Assembly (NCBI RefSeq): GCF_030409605.1
Contig: NZ_JAUFQG010000004.1
Span: 2,591,001 to 2,655,000, forward strand
Direction of reading: 5' to 3'
Origin: Simiduia curdlanivorans
Lineage (GTDB): Bacteria > Pseudomonadota > Gammaproteobacteria > Pseudomonadales > Cellvibrionaceae
DNA: 64,000 nucleotides
Positions within the stretch are counted from its first letter, which is position 1. Every line of letters begins with the position of its first letter. This document shows, piece after piece, positions 1 to 9,341 of the stretch. Under the pieces are notes generated by a model that did no database searches, was not told where the DNA came from, and saw only the letters and a program-made list of their open reading frames with translations. A program made the position numbers and the translations under genes.

Positions 1-398
1 GTGAGCAAGTTGCCGCTGCGCCAGCACCGGCGAGTCAGCCCGATGCGAGCGCTAAGCCGAGCATTCAAGTGCGCGTGACGGCGACCAGCCAGGTGCCGTT
101 AACGGGGCAAACCTTGTTCGTCTACGCGCGCGCTTGGCAGGGGGCAAAAATGCCACTGGCCATTCAGCGCTTGAATGCCAATAGCCTACCTTTAACGGTG
201 ACCTTGGACGACAGCATGGCGATGATGGCCGGTGTGTCCCTGTCTAGCGCCGGTGAGTTGGAAGTGATAGCGCGCTTATCCGCGTCTGGCAGCCCGGCGC
301 CGCAACCGGGCGATTGGCAGGCCGCTACCGGGCCTGTGAGCCTTGCCCAAGGCAGTGTGGCGCTGGATTTAGAGATTGCCACACAAGTGCCACAGTAG
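1..398 (+). CDS. ccmI: Cytochrome c biogenesis protein CcmI, C-terminal part (5' truncated by window edge)
   Basis: The reading frame is already open at base 3 and runs to a TAG at 396-398, so only the last 131 or so residues are visible. The visible part is an Ala/Pro-rich linker followed by the C-terminal periplasmic domain of CcmI. It carries the phrases TLFVYARAWQGAKMPLA, LPLTVTLDDSMAMM and QPGDWQ, which are typical of that domain. CcmI holds apocytochrome c and passes it to the CcmFH haem lyase. The membrane and TPR parts should lie upstream of the window, together with other ccm genes. Identification rests on motif recall from a partial protein; being the 3' gene of a ccm cluster is expected but not visible. 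Confidence 0.8.
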   Translation, partial: EQVAAAPAPASQPDASAKPSIQVRVTATSQVPLTGQTLFVYARAWQGAKMPLAIQRLNANSLPLTVTLDDSMAMMAGVSLSSAGELEVIARLSASGSPAPQPGDWQAATGPVSLAQGSVALDLEIATQVPQ

Positions 399-407
399 GG
401 TGAAATA

Positions 408-440
408 GGGGCGACTTCTGTGTAGAATCGCCCCATCTTT
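408..440 (+). terminator. Rho-independent terminator after ccmI
   Basis: GGGGCGA (408-414) pairs with TCGCCCC (428-434). TTCT (416-419) and AGAA (424-427) extend the stem past a bulged C, closing a GTGT loop. The following ATCTTT is a short T-rich tail. It lies 10 bases after the ccmI stop and before smc. Confidence 0.65.
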
Positions 441-574
441 GGGCGCCAAAACATGGCCGGCAGGGACAGCCTCATAGACGCGTCATCCACGCGCTGATTG
501 AACGGCTCCCGTAAGGTTTAACTGCCCATAATTACAGAAAAATCAGTACCTTATTTAAAGAGTGAAACTGTTTC

Positions 575-3500
575 ATGCGGCTTAAATGTATCAAGCTGGC
601 CGGGTTCAAATCCTTCGTGGACCCAACCACCGTAAACTTCCCGTCTAACCTAGGCGCCGTGGTCGGCCCTAACGGTTGTGGCAAATCAAACATTATTGAT
701 GCCGTGCGCTGGGTGATGGGTGAGTCTTCCGCGAAGAACCTGCGCGGCGAGAACATGACCGATGTTATTTTTAACGGCTCGGCCGGCCGCAAGCCGGTGG
801 GGCAGGCCTCCATCGAATTGGTATTCGATAACTCGGAAGGCAAGTTGCTGGGCGAGTACGCCAGCTATGCCGAAATTTCTATCCGCCGTAAAGTCACCCG
901 CGATGCGCAGAATTTTTACTACCTGAACGGCAACAAGTGCCGGCGCCGCGACATTACCGATATCTTCCTAGGCACCGGCCTAGGCCCGCGCTCTTACGCG
1001 ATTATCGAGCAGGGCATGATCTCCCGTTTGATTGAGGCGCGGCCGGAAGACCTGCGTATTTTTATCGAGGAAGCGGCCGGTATTTCTAAGTACAAAGAGC
1101 GCCGTCGCGATACCGAAAACCGCATTCGCCGCACCCATGAAAATCTCGAGCGCTTAACCGATATTCGCGACGAATTAGAGCGCCAAATATCGCGCCTCGA
1201 GCGCCAAGCCCAAGCGGCGGAAAAATACGGCGAGTACAAAAAAGAAGAGCGCGAGTTAAAGGCGCAATTGCAGGCCTTGCGCTACCGCGTGTTGGCGGAA
1301 CAGGTGGCGGTAAAACGCACGGCGATTCGCGAGCTGGAAGTGGATGTTGAAGCCTTCGTATCGGCGCAAGTGAACAAAGACACGCTGATAGAAAAGTACC
1401 GCGTGCAATACACCGAGCTTGGCGACAAGTTTAACGAAGTGCAGGGCCGTTACTACGCCATTGGTTCAGACATTGCCCGCATCGAACAGACTATTACCCA
1501 CACCCAAGACCGGGTGCGCCAATTAACTGTCGACCTAGAGCAGACCCGACGCGACTGCAAAGAAGCGGAAGAGCACCTGCGTTTGGATGCCGATAAAGCC
1601 GAGGGCTGGCAGGCCGAGCTACTGGAAATTGAACCTGAGTTAGAAATGGTGCAATCGGCCGGTGACAACTCCGGCGAGTTGCTGTTGGAAGCTGAAGAGC
1701 AGATGCAACAGTGGCAAATGGAGTGGGACGAGTTTAACCAAAGCGCCTCCGAGCCACGGCAAAAGGCCGAAGTTCAGCAGTCACGCATTCAGCACTTAGA
1801 GCAGGTGCAATCGCGTTTGCTCGAGCGTATTCGCAAACTGGATGACGAAAAGTCACAACTCACCGCCGGCGATGTGGAAGAAGAAATTGCCGAGCTGAGT
1901 GAGCAGTTGTCTGAGCTCGAATTAGACGGCGAAGAAAAGCGTGGTCGCAATGAACAAATCGGCGACGACATCAACGAACTGCGCGAAGCCAATAATCACA
2001 TTAGCAACACGCTGGATGAAAAGAAAAGCCGCTTGCAAACCTTGCGCGGCCGCCATGCCTCCCTCGAAGCCTTGCAGCAGGCCGCCCTAGGCGAGCAAAA
2101 CAAAGTTGTGACGCGCTGGCTGGAAAATCAAAACCTAGCCGATAAACCGCGTTTAGCCGAAGGCTTGCGCGTGCGCGATGGCTGGGACAAAGCGGTTGAG
2201 ACTGTGCTGGGCAATAATTTGCAAGCCGTGTGCACCGATGGTTTAGATTCGGTGGCCGCGGTATTAGATAGCCTAACCCAGGGCCAGTTGTTGTTGGTTG
2301 ATGGCTCGGCGCAAGTGACCGCCGCAACATCGACCAAAGCGACGACCTTAGATTCCTTTATTGAAGCCGATGTCAGCATCGCGTCTTTGGTGGGCCAAGT
2401 GTACGCCGTGGAATCCTTGGCCGAGGCCTTGGCATTGCGTTCAAATTTAAGCGCTAACGAATCGGTCATTACCAAAGATGCCATCTGGATTGGCCCCAAT
2501 TGGCTGCGTGTTGTGCGCGACACAGATGCCACCGCCGGTGTGATCGCGCGCAAACAAGAATTAGAGGAAATCTCTGCTGAGATTGCTGAGCTTGAAGCGT
2601 TAGTTTCCAGCCAGTCCGAGCAACAAAGCCTTGGTCGCGAGCGCTTGAAAGAGTTAGAGCAAAGCCGCGAGCAGTTGCGTCGTTCGCTAGACGAACACGG
2701 TAAGCGCTTTAGTGAATTAAAGGCGCAATTGTCTGGCCGCCAGGTGCGGGTAGAGCAAATTCTGGAGCGCAAAAAACGCATCACGGCTGAGGTGAGTGAA
2801 GCGCGCGAACAAATGGAACTAGAGGCCGAGAATCTGTCCGAGGCGAGAATGACCTTGGAGGAGGCCATCGATGCCATGGAGCGCGATACCGGTAAGCGCG
2901 AAGAGTTAATGACCCGGCGCGATGGCATTCGCGCCAAGTTAGATGAGGCCAGACAAAAAGCCCGTCACGATAAGGATCGCAGTCACGAACTGGCCATGCG
3001 GGTGCAATCGCTCCGCACCCAGTTGCAAGCGATTCAATCGGGCATGTCGCGCTTGCAGGAGCAATCGGTGCGTTTAACCGAGCGGCGCGAGCAGCTGGAA
3101 GCAGCTTTGTCGGATAATCACGACCCGATTGAAGAATACAAGTTAGAGCTCGAAGCGTTGTTGGAAAAACGCGTTAGCATTGAAGCCGAATTAGGCACCG
3201 CGCGCAAAGCGTTGGAAACCGTTGAGCACGATTTACGTGCGGCCGAGCAACAGCGCAACCGCGCCGAGCAAGACGTGCAAAAAGTGCGCGGCAATTTAGA
3301 GCAGGAGCGTCTGGCGGCACAAACCTTGGAAGTGCAGAAGCAAGGTTTCGAAAATCAGCTGAAAGAAGAAGAGTTTGAGCTAGAGGCGTTGTTGGAAGCC
3401 CTGCCCGAGGATGCCCAAGAAGAGCCCATGGTGCAAACGCTGGAGCAAATCGGCAACCGCATCACGCGCCTAGGCCCCATTAACTTGGCGGCCATTGAAG

Positions 3501-4084
3501 AATATAAATCGGAGTCCGAGCGCAAACATTATTTGGATGCGCAGAATGCCGATTTGATGGAGGCGCTGGATACTTTGGAAAACGCCATCCGCCGCATCGA
3601 TCGCGAAACCCGCACCCGCTTCAAAGAAACTTTCGATCAAGTTAACAGCGGTTTGCAGGAGCTGTTCCCGAAAGTGTTCGGTGGCGGCCACGCCTATTTA
3701 GAGTTGACCGGTGAAGATTTATTAGACACGGGTATCGCCATCATGGCGCGGCCACCGGGCAAGCGCAACAGCACTATCCACCTGCTGAGCGGTGGTGAAA
3801 AAGCGCTCACCGCTATCGCCTTGGTGTTCTCTATCTTCCGCTTGAACCCAGCGCCTTTCTGTATGTTGGACGAAGTGGATGCGCCGCTCGATGATGCTAA
3901 CGTGGGCCGTTATGCGCGCATGGTTGAAGAGATGTCTGCCCATGTACAATTTATTTATATTACCCATAATAAGATTGCCATGGAGATGGCGCATCAGTTA
4001 CTGGGTGTGACTATGCATGAGCCTGGTGTGTCTCGCTTGGTAACAGTGGACGTGGAGGAAGCGGCTGAATTGGCTGCTTCCTAA
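575..4084 (+). CDS. smc: Chromosome partition protein Smc
   Basis: This is a structural-maintenance-of-chromosomes ATPase of 1169 residues, the normal length for bacterial Smc. The N-terminal head has a Walker A motif GPNGCGKS at residues 31-38. Two long Glu/Arg/Leu-rich coiled coils (about 170-500 and 660-1000) flank a hinge at about 510-650. The C-terminal head has the ABC signature LLSGGEKAL at 1070-1078 and Walker B CMLDEVD at 1096-1102. Smc works with ScpA and ScpB, which are not in this window, to compact and separate sister chromosomes. It heads the smc-zipA-ligA order seen in Pseudomonas. The ribosome binding site is weak (AAAGAGTG about 10 bases upstream). It is separate from the Smc-like JetC encoded further on. 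Confidence 0.97.
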   Translation: MRLKCIKLAGFKSFVDPTTVNFPSNLGAVVGPNGCGKSNIIDAVRWVMGESSAKNLRGENMTDVIFNGSAGRKPVGQASIELVFDNSEGKLLGEYASYAEISIRRKVTRDAQNFYYLNGNKCRRRDITDIFLGTGLGPRSYAIIEQGMISRLIEARPEDLRIFIEEAAGISKYKERRRDTENRIRRTHENLERLTDIRDELERQISRLERQAQAAEKYGEYKKEERELKAQLQALRYRVLAEQVAVKRTAIRELEVDVEAFVSAQVNKDTLIEKYRVQYTELGDKFNEVQGRYYAIGSDIARIEQTITHTQDRVRQLTVDLEQTRRDCKEAEEHLRLDADKAEGWQAELLEIEPELEMVQSAGDNSGELLLEAEEQMQQWQMEWDEFNQSASEPRQKAEVQQSRIQHLEQVQSRLLERIRKLDDEKSQLTAGDVEEEIAELSEQLSELELDGEEKRGRNEQIGDDINELREANNHISNTLDEKKSRLQTLRGRHASLEALQQAALGEQNKVVTRWLENQNLADKPRLAEGLRVRDGWDKAVETVLGNNLQAVCTDGLDSVAAVLDSLTQGQLLLVDGSAQVTAATSTKATTLDSFIEADVSIASLVGQVYAVESLAEALALRSNLSANESVITKDAIWIGPNWLRVVRDTDATAGVIARKQELEEISAEIAELEALVSSQSEQQSLGRERLKELEQSREQLRRSLDEHGKRFSELKAQLSGRQVRVEQILERKKRITAEVSEAREQMELEAENLSEARMTLEEAIDAMERDTGKREELMTRRDGIRAKLDEARQKARHDKDRSHELAMRVQSLRTQLQAIQSGMSRLQEQSVRLTERREQLEAALSDNHDPIEEYKLELEALLEKRVSIEAELGTARKALETVEHDLRAAEQQRNRAEQDVQKVRGNLEQERLAAQTLEVQKQGFENQLKEEEFELEALLEALPEDAQEEPMVQTLEQIGNRITRLGPINLAAIEEYKSESERKHYLDAQNADLMEALDTLENAIRRIDRETRTRFKETFDQVNSGLQELFPKVFGGGHAYLELTGEDLLDTGIAIMARPPGKRNSTIHLLSGGEKALTAIALVFSIFRLNPAPFCMLDEVDAPLDDANVGRYARMVEEMSAHVQFIYITHNKIAMEMAHQLLGVTMHEPGVSRLVTVDVEEAAELAAS

Positions 4085-4154
4085 TTATTAACTGAGATGT
4101 GTTCGACGCAAATTATGAAAGACTTTACTACTGACGCAACGAAAGGATTTCGCC

Positions 4155-5237
4155 ATGCGTGAATGGTTAACGGTCATTATCGCTTGTTTGATTATTGGCG
4201 TATTGCTGGATGGCCTTAGGCGCATGCGCGCGGCCAAGCGCGGCGATATGAAAATGTCTTTGAGCATGCACAAGGGCACGAATAAAGATGACCTTGCCGC
4301 TTATGGTAGCGAGCTGCCAAACGGCGGTGCGCGCGTTGTGGCCAAGCGCGAAGCGCTTGCGGCGCAAGCAAAAGCGCCCAAGGCGGAGCCTGCCAAACCT
4401 GTTGTTAAAGCGGCTGCAGCGAAAACGTCCGCACCGAAAGCCTCTACACCTAAACCCGTCCCGGCGAAGCCCGCCAAACCCGCTGTGCCGCCGGTGACAC
4501 AGGCTGAACTGGATTTAGACCAACATGTGCCGCTGCTAATGAACGTTGATGATGATCCGGTGGCCGAGCCGCTGGATATGTTTGAAGACGACGACAATCG
4601 GCGCGAACCCAGCTTTAGTGCCAGCGCCGATGTCGATGACGAAATTGATGCGGCCGATGCTGTTGAAGCAGAGGATGAAGCCGTTGACGACGAGCAGGAT
4701 GATTACGACAGGGTGCTTTTTTCTGGCCGCAGTGAATCACCTCAAGCGTCCAGCGCTGCAAGCTTCACAGACGCTGACGAGGCGGATGATGACGCCGAGC
4801 CGGAGGAAGTTTTCGTGATCAATGTGATGGCGCCCAAAGGCGAGGTGTTTATCGGCGAGGCGATAAAAGACGCGATCTTAACCGCCGGTATGCGCTTTGG
4901 CTCGCGCAAGATTTTTCATATGCACGAAGACCTCGATGGCGAAGGTGCGATTCAATTCAGCTTGGTCAATATGGTGCAGCCGGGGGTGTTTGATTTGCAC
5001 AAGATGGACCAAATTGAAACGCGCGGTTTGAGTTTGTTTATGACCTTGCCGTCTGAAGCTGAGAGCTTGCCGGCCTATGAGGCCATGGTTAAAGCGGCGC
5101 GGTTTTTAGCTGAGGATTTGGGTGGTGAATTGCGCGATGAGCAGCACAGCACCCTAACGGCGCAAACCATCGAGCACAACCGAGCCAGGGTCTCGGAATA
5201 CGAACGCAAGCTGCAGCTAGCCAAAGCCCGTCAATAA
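4155..5237 (+). CDS. zipA: Cell division protein ZipA
   Basis: ZipA anchors the FtsZ ring to the inner membrane early in division. The 360-residue protein begins with one membrane helix (residues 5-20, LTVIIACLIIGVLLDG) followed by basic residues. A long low-complexity Ala/Pro/Lys then Asp/Glu-rich linker runs to about 220. The C-terminal FtsZ-binding domain begins near FVINVMAPKGEVFIGEAI and runs to about 350. The start has a good AAAGGA site. The linker switches from strongly basic (about 70-115) to strongly acidic (about 130-215), a normal P/Q-linker variation in this family. It lies 70 bases after smc and 42 before ligA, with a terminator-like hairpin in the second gap. Confidence 0.93.
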   Translation: MREWLTVIIACLIIGVLLDGLRRMRAAKRGDMKMSLSMHKGTNKDDLAAYGSELPNGGARVVAKREALAAQAKAPKAEPAKPVVKAAAAKTSAPKASTPKPVPAKPAKPAVPPVTQAELDLDQHVPLLMNVDDDPVAEPLDMFEDDDNRREPSFSASADVDDEIDAADAVEAEDEAVDDEQDDYDRVLFSGRSESPQASSAASFTDADEADDDAEPEEVFVINVMAPKGEVFIGEAIKDAILTAGMRFGSRKIFHMHEDLDGEGAIQFSLVNMVQPGVFDLHKMDQIETRGLSLFMTLPSEAESLPAYEAMVKAARFLAEDLGGELRDEQHSTLTAQTIEHNRARVSEYERKLQLAKARQ

Positions 5238-5242
5238 ACTTC

Positions 5243-5265
5243 AAAGGCGCTACGGCGCCTTTTTT
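5243..5265 (+). terminator. Terminator-like hairpin between zipA and ligA
   Basis: AAAGGCGC (5243-5250) and GCGCCTTT (5255-5262) form an 8-bp stem closed by a TACG loop, and the T run reaches 5265. This is the form of an intrinsic terminator. Its last T is only 14 bases before the ligA start codon. Confidence 0.75.
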
Positions 5266-5279
5266 ACATAAGAAAAAGT

Positions 5280-7313
5280 ATGACTGTTGAAACCTTGTTG
5301 GCCGAATACCAAGCCTTAAAATCCCAGCTGAATTACCACAGCTATCGCTACTATGTGTTGGATGATCCACAGCTGCCCGACGCGGAATACGATCGCCTGA
5401 TGCAGCGCTTGCAAGACATTGAGTTGCAGCAACCCGCGTGGGTGACTGCCGACTCGCCCAGCCAGCGCGTGGGCGCTGAGCCGCTCAGTGCTTTTTCTCA
5501 AGTCACGCACGCCGTGCCTATGTTGTCGCTGGACAATGCCTTCGACGAGCAAGATATGCTCGATTTCAACAAGCGCCTGCAAGATCGTTTGAAAAGCAAA
5601 GACGATATTGAGTTTGCTTGCGAGCCAAAATTAGATGGCATCGCGGTGAGTTTGCTGTATCGAGATGGGCTTTTAGTGCAGGCTGCTACCCGTGGTGATG
5701 GTGCGATAGGTGAAGATATTACCGCCAATGTGCGCACCATCGGCTCTGTGCCATTGCGTTTACAGGGCGAGGGCTTTCCACCCTTGTTAGAAGTGCGCGG
5801 TGAAATTTATATGCCGCGTGCCGGCTTTGATTTACTCAATGATAAGGCCCGCGAACGCGGCGAAAAAACCTTTGTCAATCCGCGCAATGCGGCCGCGGGA
5901 AGTTTACGCCAGCTCGACCCCAAAATTACCGCCAGCCGACCGCTACAGTTTTGCTGTTATAACGTGGGTCTTGTAGAAGGCGGGGAACTGCCCGAGCGCC
6001 ACACCGATGTTTTGCAAGCTTTGAGTGGCTGGGGTTTTTTAATTAATGCAGAAATGCGCGCTGTGCATGGTGTGCAGGCTTGCCTCGCTTATTTTGCTGA
6101 GCTTGGGGAAAAACGCCAAGGCTTGAGCTACGACATAGACGGCATTGTTTTCAAAGTTAACCACCGCACCTTGCAGCAGCAGTTGGGTTTCGTCGCGCGC
6201 GCGCCGCGTTGGGCCATTGCCCATAAATTTCCCGCGCAAGAGGAAATGACCCAGCTGTTAGATGTGGAGTTTCAGGTGGGCAGAACTGGCGCAATTACAC
6301 CCGTCGCGCGCTTAGAGCCGGTGTTTGTTGGCGGCGTAACTGTGTCGAATGCGACGCTGCACAACCGCGACGAAATTGAACGCTTGGGCGTGATGGTTGG
6401 CGATACCGTTATTGTTCGGCGCGCCGGTGACGTGATCCCCCAAGTCGCCTCGGTTATTGTCAGTAAGCGCCCCGTGGATGCGCGCCCGGTGGTTTTTCCC
6501 AGCCTTTGCCCGGTATGCGAATCACCGGTGGTGCAAGTAGAGGGCGAAGCAGCGGTTCGCTGTTCTGGCGGTTCCGTGTGCCCAGCCCAAGTGAAAGAGG
6601 GAATAAAGCACTATGTGTCGCGCAAGGCGTTGGATGTGGACGGGCTGGGCGACAAACTGGTGGAGCAATTGGTAGATGAAGGCCTGGTTGCCTCCATCGC
6701 CGACCTTTACCATTTGCACGAAAGAAGAGAGCAATTATTGGCGCTCGAGCGCATGGGTGAAAAGTCGGCCGACAATTTATTAGCGGCGATTGAAACCAGT
6801 AAAAGCACCAGTTTGGCCAAGTTTCTATTTGGTTTAGGTATGCGCGAAGTGGGCGAGACCACGGCAAGATCCCTAGCCGCGCATTTTGGTAAGTTAGACG
6901 CATTAATTAAGGCGTCGCACGAGGATTTAATCGCGATTGATGACATAGGTCCCGTGTCAGCGGCCTCTATTGTGGCTTTCTTTGCCGATGCAAAACAGCT
7001 CGAGCAAGTACGTGCGTTACAGGCCGCGGGCGTGACCTGGCCTGAGCATGAACCCGTTGCCAAAGATGCGTTATTACTCGCCGGCCAAACCTGGGTGCTA
7101 ACCGGCAGCCTTGAAACCTTGAGCCGCGATGAAGCGAAAGAAAAGCTCTTGGCGCTGGGCGCGAAAGTGGCTGGCAGCGTATCGGCAAAAACCCAGATGG
7201 TCGTGGCTGGGCCGGGTGCTGGATCTAAGTTGGCTAAGGCGCAAGCGCTCGGTATCGAGGTGCTCGACGAAGCTGGATTGTTGGAAAAATTTAAACACTG
7301 GGGCGTGAGCTAA
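5280..7313 (+). CDS. ligA: NAD-dependent DNA ligase LigA
   Basis: LigA seals nicks in replication and repair using NAD+. At 677 residues it is full length. The Ia domain is at about 1-70. The adenylation domain carries the nucleophile Lys117 in EPKLDG. An OB fold follows, then a zinc finger with Cys410, Cys413, Cys428 and Cys434. Helix-hairpin-helix repeats lie at about 450-590 (for example LERMGEKSADNLL and IDDIGPVSAASIV), and a C-terminal BRCT domain at about 595-677 (WVLTGSLETLSRDEA). No good Shine-Dalgarno sequence is visible. The upstream hairpin raises the question of how the gene is transcribed. The stop codon overlaps the next start (TAATG). Confidence 0.98.
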   Translation: MTVETLLAEYQALKSQLNYHSYRYYVLDDPQLPDAEYDRLMQRLQDIELQQPAWVTADSPSQRVGAEPLSAFSQVTHAVPMLSLDNAFDEQDMLDFNKRLQDRLKSKDDIEFACEPKLDGIAVSLLYRDGLLVQAATRGDGAIGEDITANVRTIGSVPLRLQGEGFPPLLEVRGEIYMPRAGFDLLNDKARERGEKTFVNPRNAAAGSLRQLDPKITASRPLQFCCYNVGLVEGGELPERHTDVLQALSGWGFLINAEMRAVHGVQACLAYFAELGEKRQGLSYDIDGIVFKVNHRTLQQQLGFVARAPRWAIAHKFPAQEEMTQLLDVEFQVGRTGAITPVARLEPVFVGGVTVSNATLHNRDEIERLGVMVGDTVIVRRAGDVIPQVASVIVSKRPVDARPVVFPSLCPVCESPVVQVEGEAAVRCSGGSVCPAQVKEGIKHYVSRKALDVDGLGDKLVEQLVDEGLVASIADLYHLHERREQLLALERMGEKSADNLLAAIETSKSTSLAKFLFGLGMREVGETTARSLAAHFGKLDALIKASHEDLIAIDDIGPVSAASIVAFFADAKQLEQVRALQAAGVTWPEHEPVAKDALLLAGQTWVLTGSLETLSRDEAKEKLLALGAKVAGSVSAKTQMVVAGPGAGSKLAKAQALGIEVLDEAGLLEKFKHWGVS

Positions 7314-7918
7314 TGGGTAAGTGTGGCTGGTTATTTTTGTTGTGCACTTTGCTTTTAAATGCCGCCTGCACCACATCGCCACCGCGCAACCCAGACAACC
7401 TTTGCGATATTTTTCGCGAAAAAGATGATTGGTATGAGGATGCCAAAAACGCGGAGAAGCGTTGGAAGTCGCCCATCGCGTCGATGATGGCGATCATGCA
7501 CCAAGAGAGTCGGTTCGTGGCCAAGGCGCAGCCGCCCAGAACAAAAATATTGTGGATTTTCCCGGGCCCAAGGCCGAGTAGTGCCTACGGCTACTCGCAG
7601 GCGAAAGATGAGACCTGGCGTTGGTACCAAAATAACAGCGGCAATAGTTGGTCTAATCGCGATGACTTCGGCGATGCGATTGATTTTATTGGCTGGTATA
7701 ACTATCAAAGTGGGCGCTTGTCTAAGATTAAATCGAACGACACCTACCACTTGTATTTGGCCTACCACGAAGGCCATGGCGGTTTTAACCGGCGCACCTT
7801 TAACAGTAAGGCCTGGTTAAAGGATGTGGCGCGCAAAGTGTCGGCTCGGGCCAACCGTTACAACCAACAGCTCGATACCTGCCGCGAGGATTTAGAATCC
7901 TCTTGGTGGCCGTTTTAA
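7313..7918 (+). CDS. Lipoprotein with transglycosylase-like (SLT-like) domain
   Basis: The 201-residue protein has a lipoprotein signal peptide with lipobox LNAAC (Cys at residue 19), so it is expected to be anchored in an envelope membrane. The remainder reads like a lysozyme-like or SLT-type fold: MAIMHQESRF supplies a Glu where the catalytic acid sits, SSAYGYSQ resembles the GxxQ/GLMQ segment, and YLAYHEGHGGF matches the later Y-HEG region. The likely role is peptidoglycan cleavage or binding. The ATG overlaps the ligA stop by one base, so it is probably translated by coupling with ligA. Alternative: a catalytically inactive relative. The enzymatic claim is inference from motifs. Confidence 0.7.
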   Translation: MGKCGWLFLLCTLLLNAACTTSPPRNPDNLCDIFREKDDWYEDAKNAEKRWKSPIASMMAIMHQESRFVAKAQPPRTKILWIFPGPRPSSAYGYSQAKDETWRWYQNNSGNSWSNRDDFGDAIDFIGWYNYQSGRLSKIKSNDTYHLYLAYHEGHGGFNRRTFNSKAWLKDVARKVSARANRYNQQLDTCREDLESSWWPF

Positions 7919-8023
7919 CTTATCCTGTGTACCAATTGTGCAGGAGCGATTGTTGCCCTTGGCGGTTTTCGGTACAGTGCTAAACAGACTTTTTGCCACT
8001 ATTTAGAGATGAGGCTATGTGCT

Positions 8024-8455
8024 ATGTATAACGATCAGGAGTCTATCGTATACGGTTGCATTAAAGATGTGAGCGGTGCTTTGAATGATCAAGAGCGGCG
8101 CAAGGTGAATGCTCGCGCTATGGGCTCGTTGCCCGATGCCGATGATTGGCCCTTTCTGTGCCGAGATATGTTCTCTACACCTGTTATCAATCACTCGCTT
8201 AGCCAATACCATACTGACGTTATGCATTTCGGTGCATCCTATAAAGCGGTGGAATACGAGTGGGAAGAGTGGCTGGCCAAGTTCGAAGACCTGTTGGCAG
8301 GCATGTACTGGGTCAGTGCTACGGTGCATTTAGAAACTGAATTGTCGGGCACCCATACCTTTACCTGGGAGTCTAATGGTAGCTATCACGCGCCCGGCTC
8401 CGGGGGCATTTCGGTACGCTGTGAATGGAGCCACGAGGGCGGTTTACACGTCTAA
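8024..8455 (+). CDS. Hypothetical protein, about 143 residues
   Basis: I do not recognise this protein. The frame is also open from an ATG at 8009. The ATG at 8024 is preferred because GAGG (8011-8014) sits nine bases upstream, while the earlier ATG has AGAG directly against it. The protein is acidic, with no signal peptide or membrane segment. It is rich in Trp and Tyr (DDWPFLC, YEWEEWLAKFEDLL, GMYWVSATVHLE). The C-terminal third looks beta-rich and ends in SVRCEWSHEGG. It is probably cytoplasmic. It lies three bases before a HAD phosphatase gene and may be co-transcribed with it. Confidence 0.6.
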   Translation: MYNDQESIVYGCIKDVSGALNDQERRKVNARAMGSLPDADDWPFLCRDMFSTPVINHSLSQYHTDVMHFGASYKAVEYEWEEWLAKFEDLLAGMYWVSATVHLETELSGTHTFTWESNGSYHAPGSGGISVRCEWSHEGGLHV

Positions 8456-8458
8456 TTC

Positions 8459-9313
8459 ATGGAAACTCTACAGCTAGAGCAGCTGGCGCAAAGCGAGCTG
8501 CCGGCGTCACCTATCCGCCTCGCCTATTTTGATATCGACGGCACATTGCTCGATGCCGACGGCAAGCTGCCGGCGCCAGTGATTCAAGCTATCCAGCGCA
8601 TCCAGCGCCAGGGCGTGTTAACAGCCTTTGCGACCGGCCGGCCACCCTTTGCCACCGAAGCGCTGCAGCGCCAATTATCCATGAATGCGCCGAGCGTGTT
8701 TTACACCGGCGCACTGTGTGAGGCCGAGACTATTTGCCACGCCGATCACACCTTGGCCCTGGTGGAGCTGGCGCCGCTGTTGATGCAGGCGCAGGTGTAT
8801 GGTTTTCACGCGGAAGTGTATTATCGCGACCACTATCGCGTTGAAGCCATGAGCGATATTGGCCATGAACACGCGCGCCACTTGGGCGTCGCGCCGGTGC
8901 TTGATAGCATGAGCCGCTGGCCGGATCTGCCCATCTACAAATTGCTCTTGGGCGTTGATTTGACCCAGTGCCCGCAAGGCCTCGCGGCGCTGGAAAAAAC
9001 TTGGCCGCAATTTCAATTCGCCTATGCCCATCTGCCGTCGCGCCCCCTGTGGCAATTTGCCAGCGTGGTGTCGCGCGAGGTGAATAAAACCACACTATTT
9101 CAGCAGTTGCTCACTTATCATGGCCTCGCGCGGGAGCAGGTCATAGCCTTCGGCGACGGCGGTTCTGACTGTGAGTTTTTATTGTCGGCTGGGGTGGGCG
9201 TGGCGATGGATAATGCGTCCTCGGCAGTGAAAGCCTGCGCCAACTTTGTGACTCGCTCGTCATCAAAAGATGGCGTAGCCTATGCCCTCGAAAGGCTAGT
9301 TCCGCCGCTTTAG
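8459..9313 (+). CDS. HAD-superfamily phosphatase, Cof type
   Basis: This is a haloacid-dehalogenase-fold hydrolase of the Cof/YbiV-like class IIB, 284 residues. Motif I is YFDIDGTLLD, with nucleophile Asp25 and acid/base Asp27. Motif II is the T of FATGRPP. Motif IV is VIAFGDGGSDCEFL. The segment between about 80 and 190 is the variable cap. Such enzymes dephosphorylate small metabolites such as sugar phosphates, pyridoxal phosphate or FMN; the substrate cannot be read from sequence. It starts three bases after the preceding unknown gene, suggesting one transcript. Confidence 0.88.
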   Translation: METLQLEQLAQSELPASPIRLAYFDIDGTLLDADGKLPAPVIQAIQRIQRQGVLTAFATGRPPFATEALQRQLSMNAPSVFYTGALCEAETICHADHTLALVELAPLLMQAQVYGFHAEVYYRDHYRVEAMSDIGHEHARHLGVAPVLDSMSRWPDLPIYKLLLGVDLTQCPQGLAALEKTWPQFQFAYAHLPSRPLWQFASVVSREVNKTTLFQQLLTYHGLAREQVIAFGDGGSDCEFLLSAGVGVAMDNASSAVKACANFVTRSSSKDGVAYALERLVPPL

Positions 9314-9341
9314 GCAGTTATATTCAGTATTTGGATAGTGA

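Noticed and set aside
2128..2937. Long minus-strand open frame of 269 codons inside smc
   Set aside because: It lies opposite the coiled-coil region of a confident gene and shows only low-complexity Ser/Ala/Arg-rich translation, as expected for an antisense shadow.
6460..6903. Minus-strand frame of 147 codons inside ligA
   Set aside because: It is antisense to the zinc-finger and HhH coding region and has no family motif.
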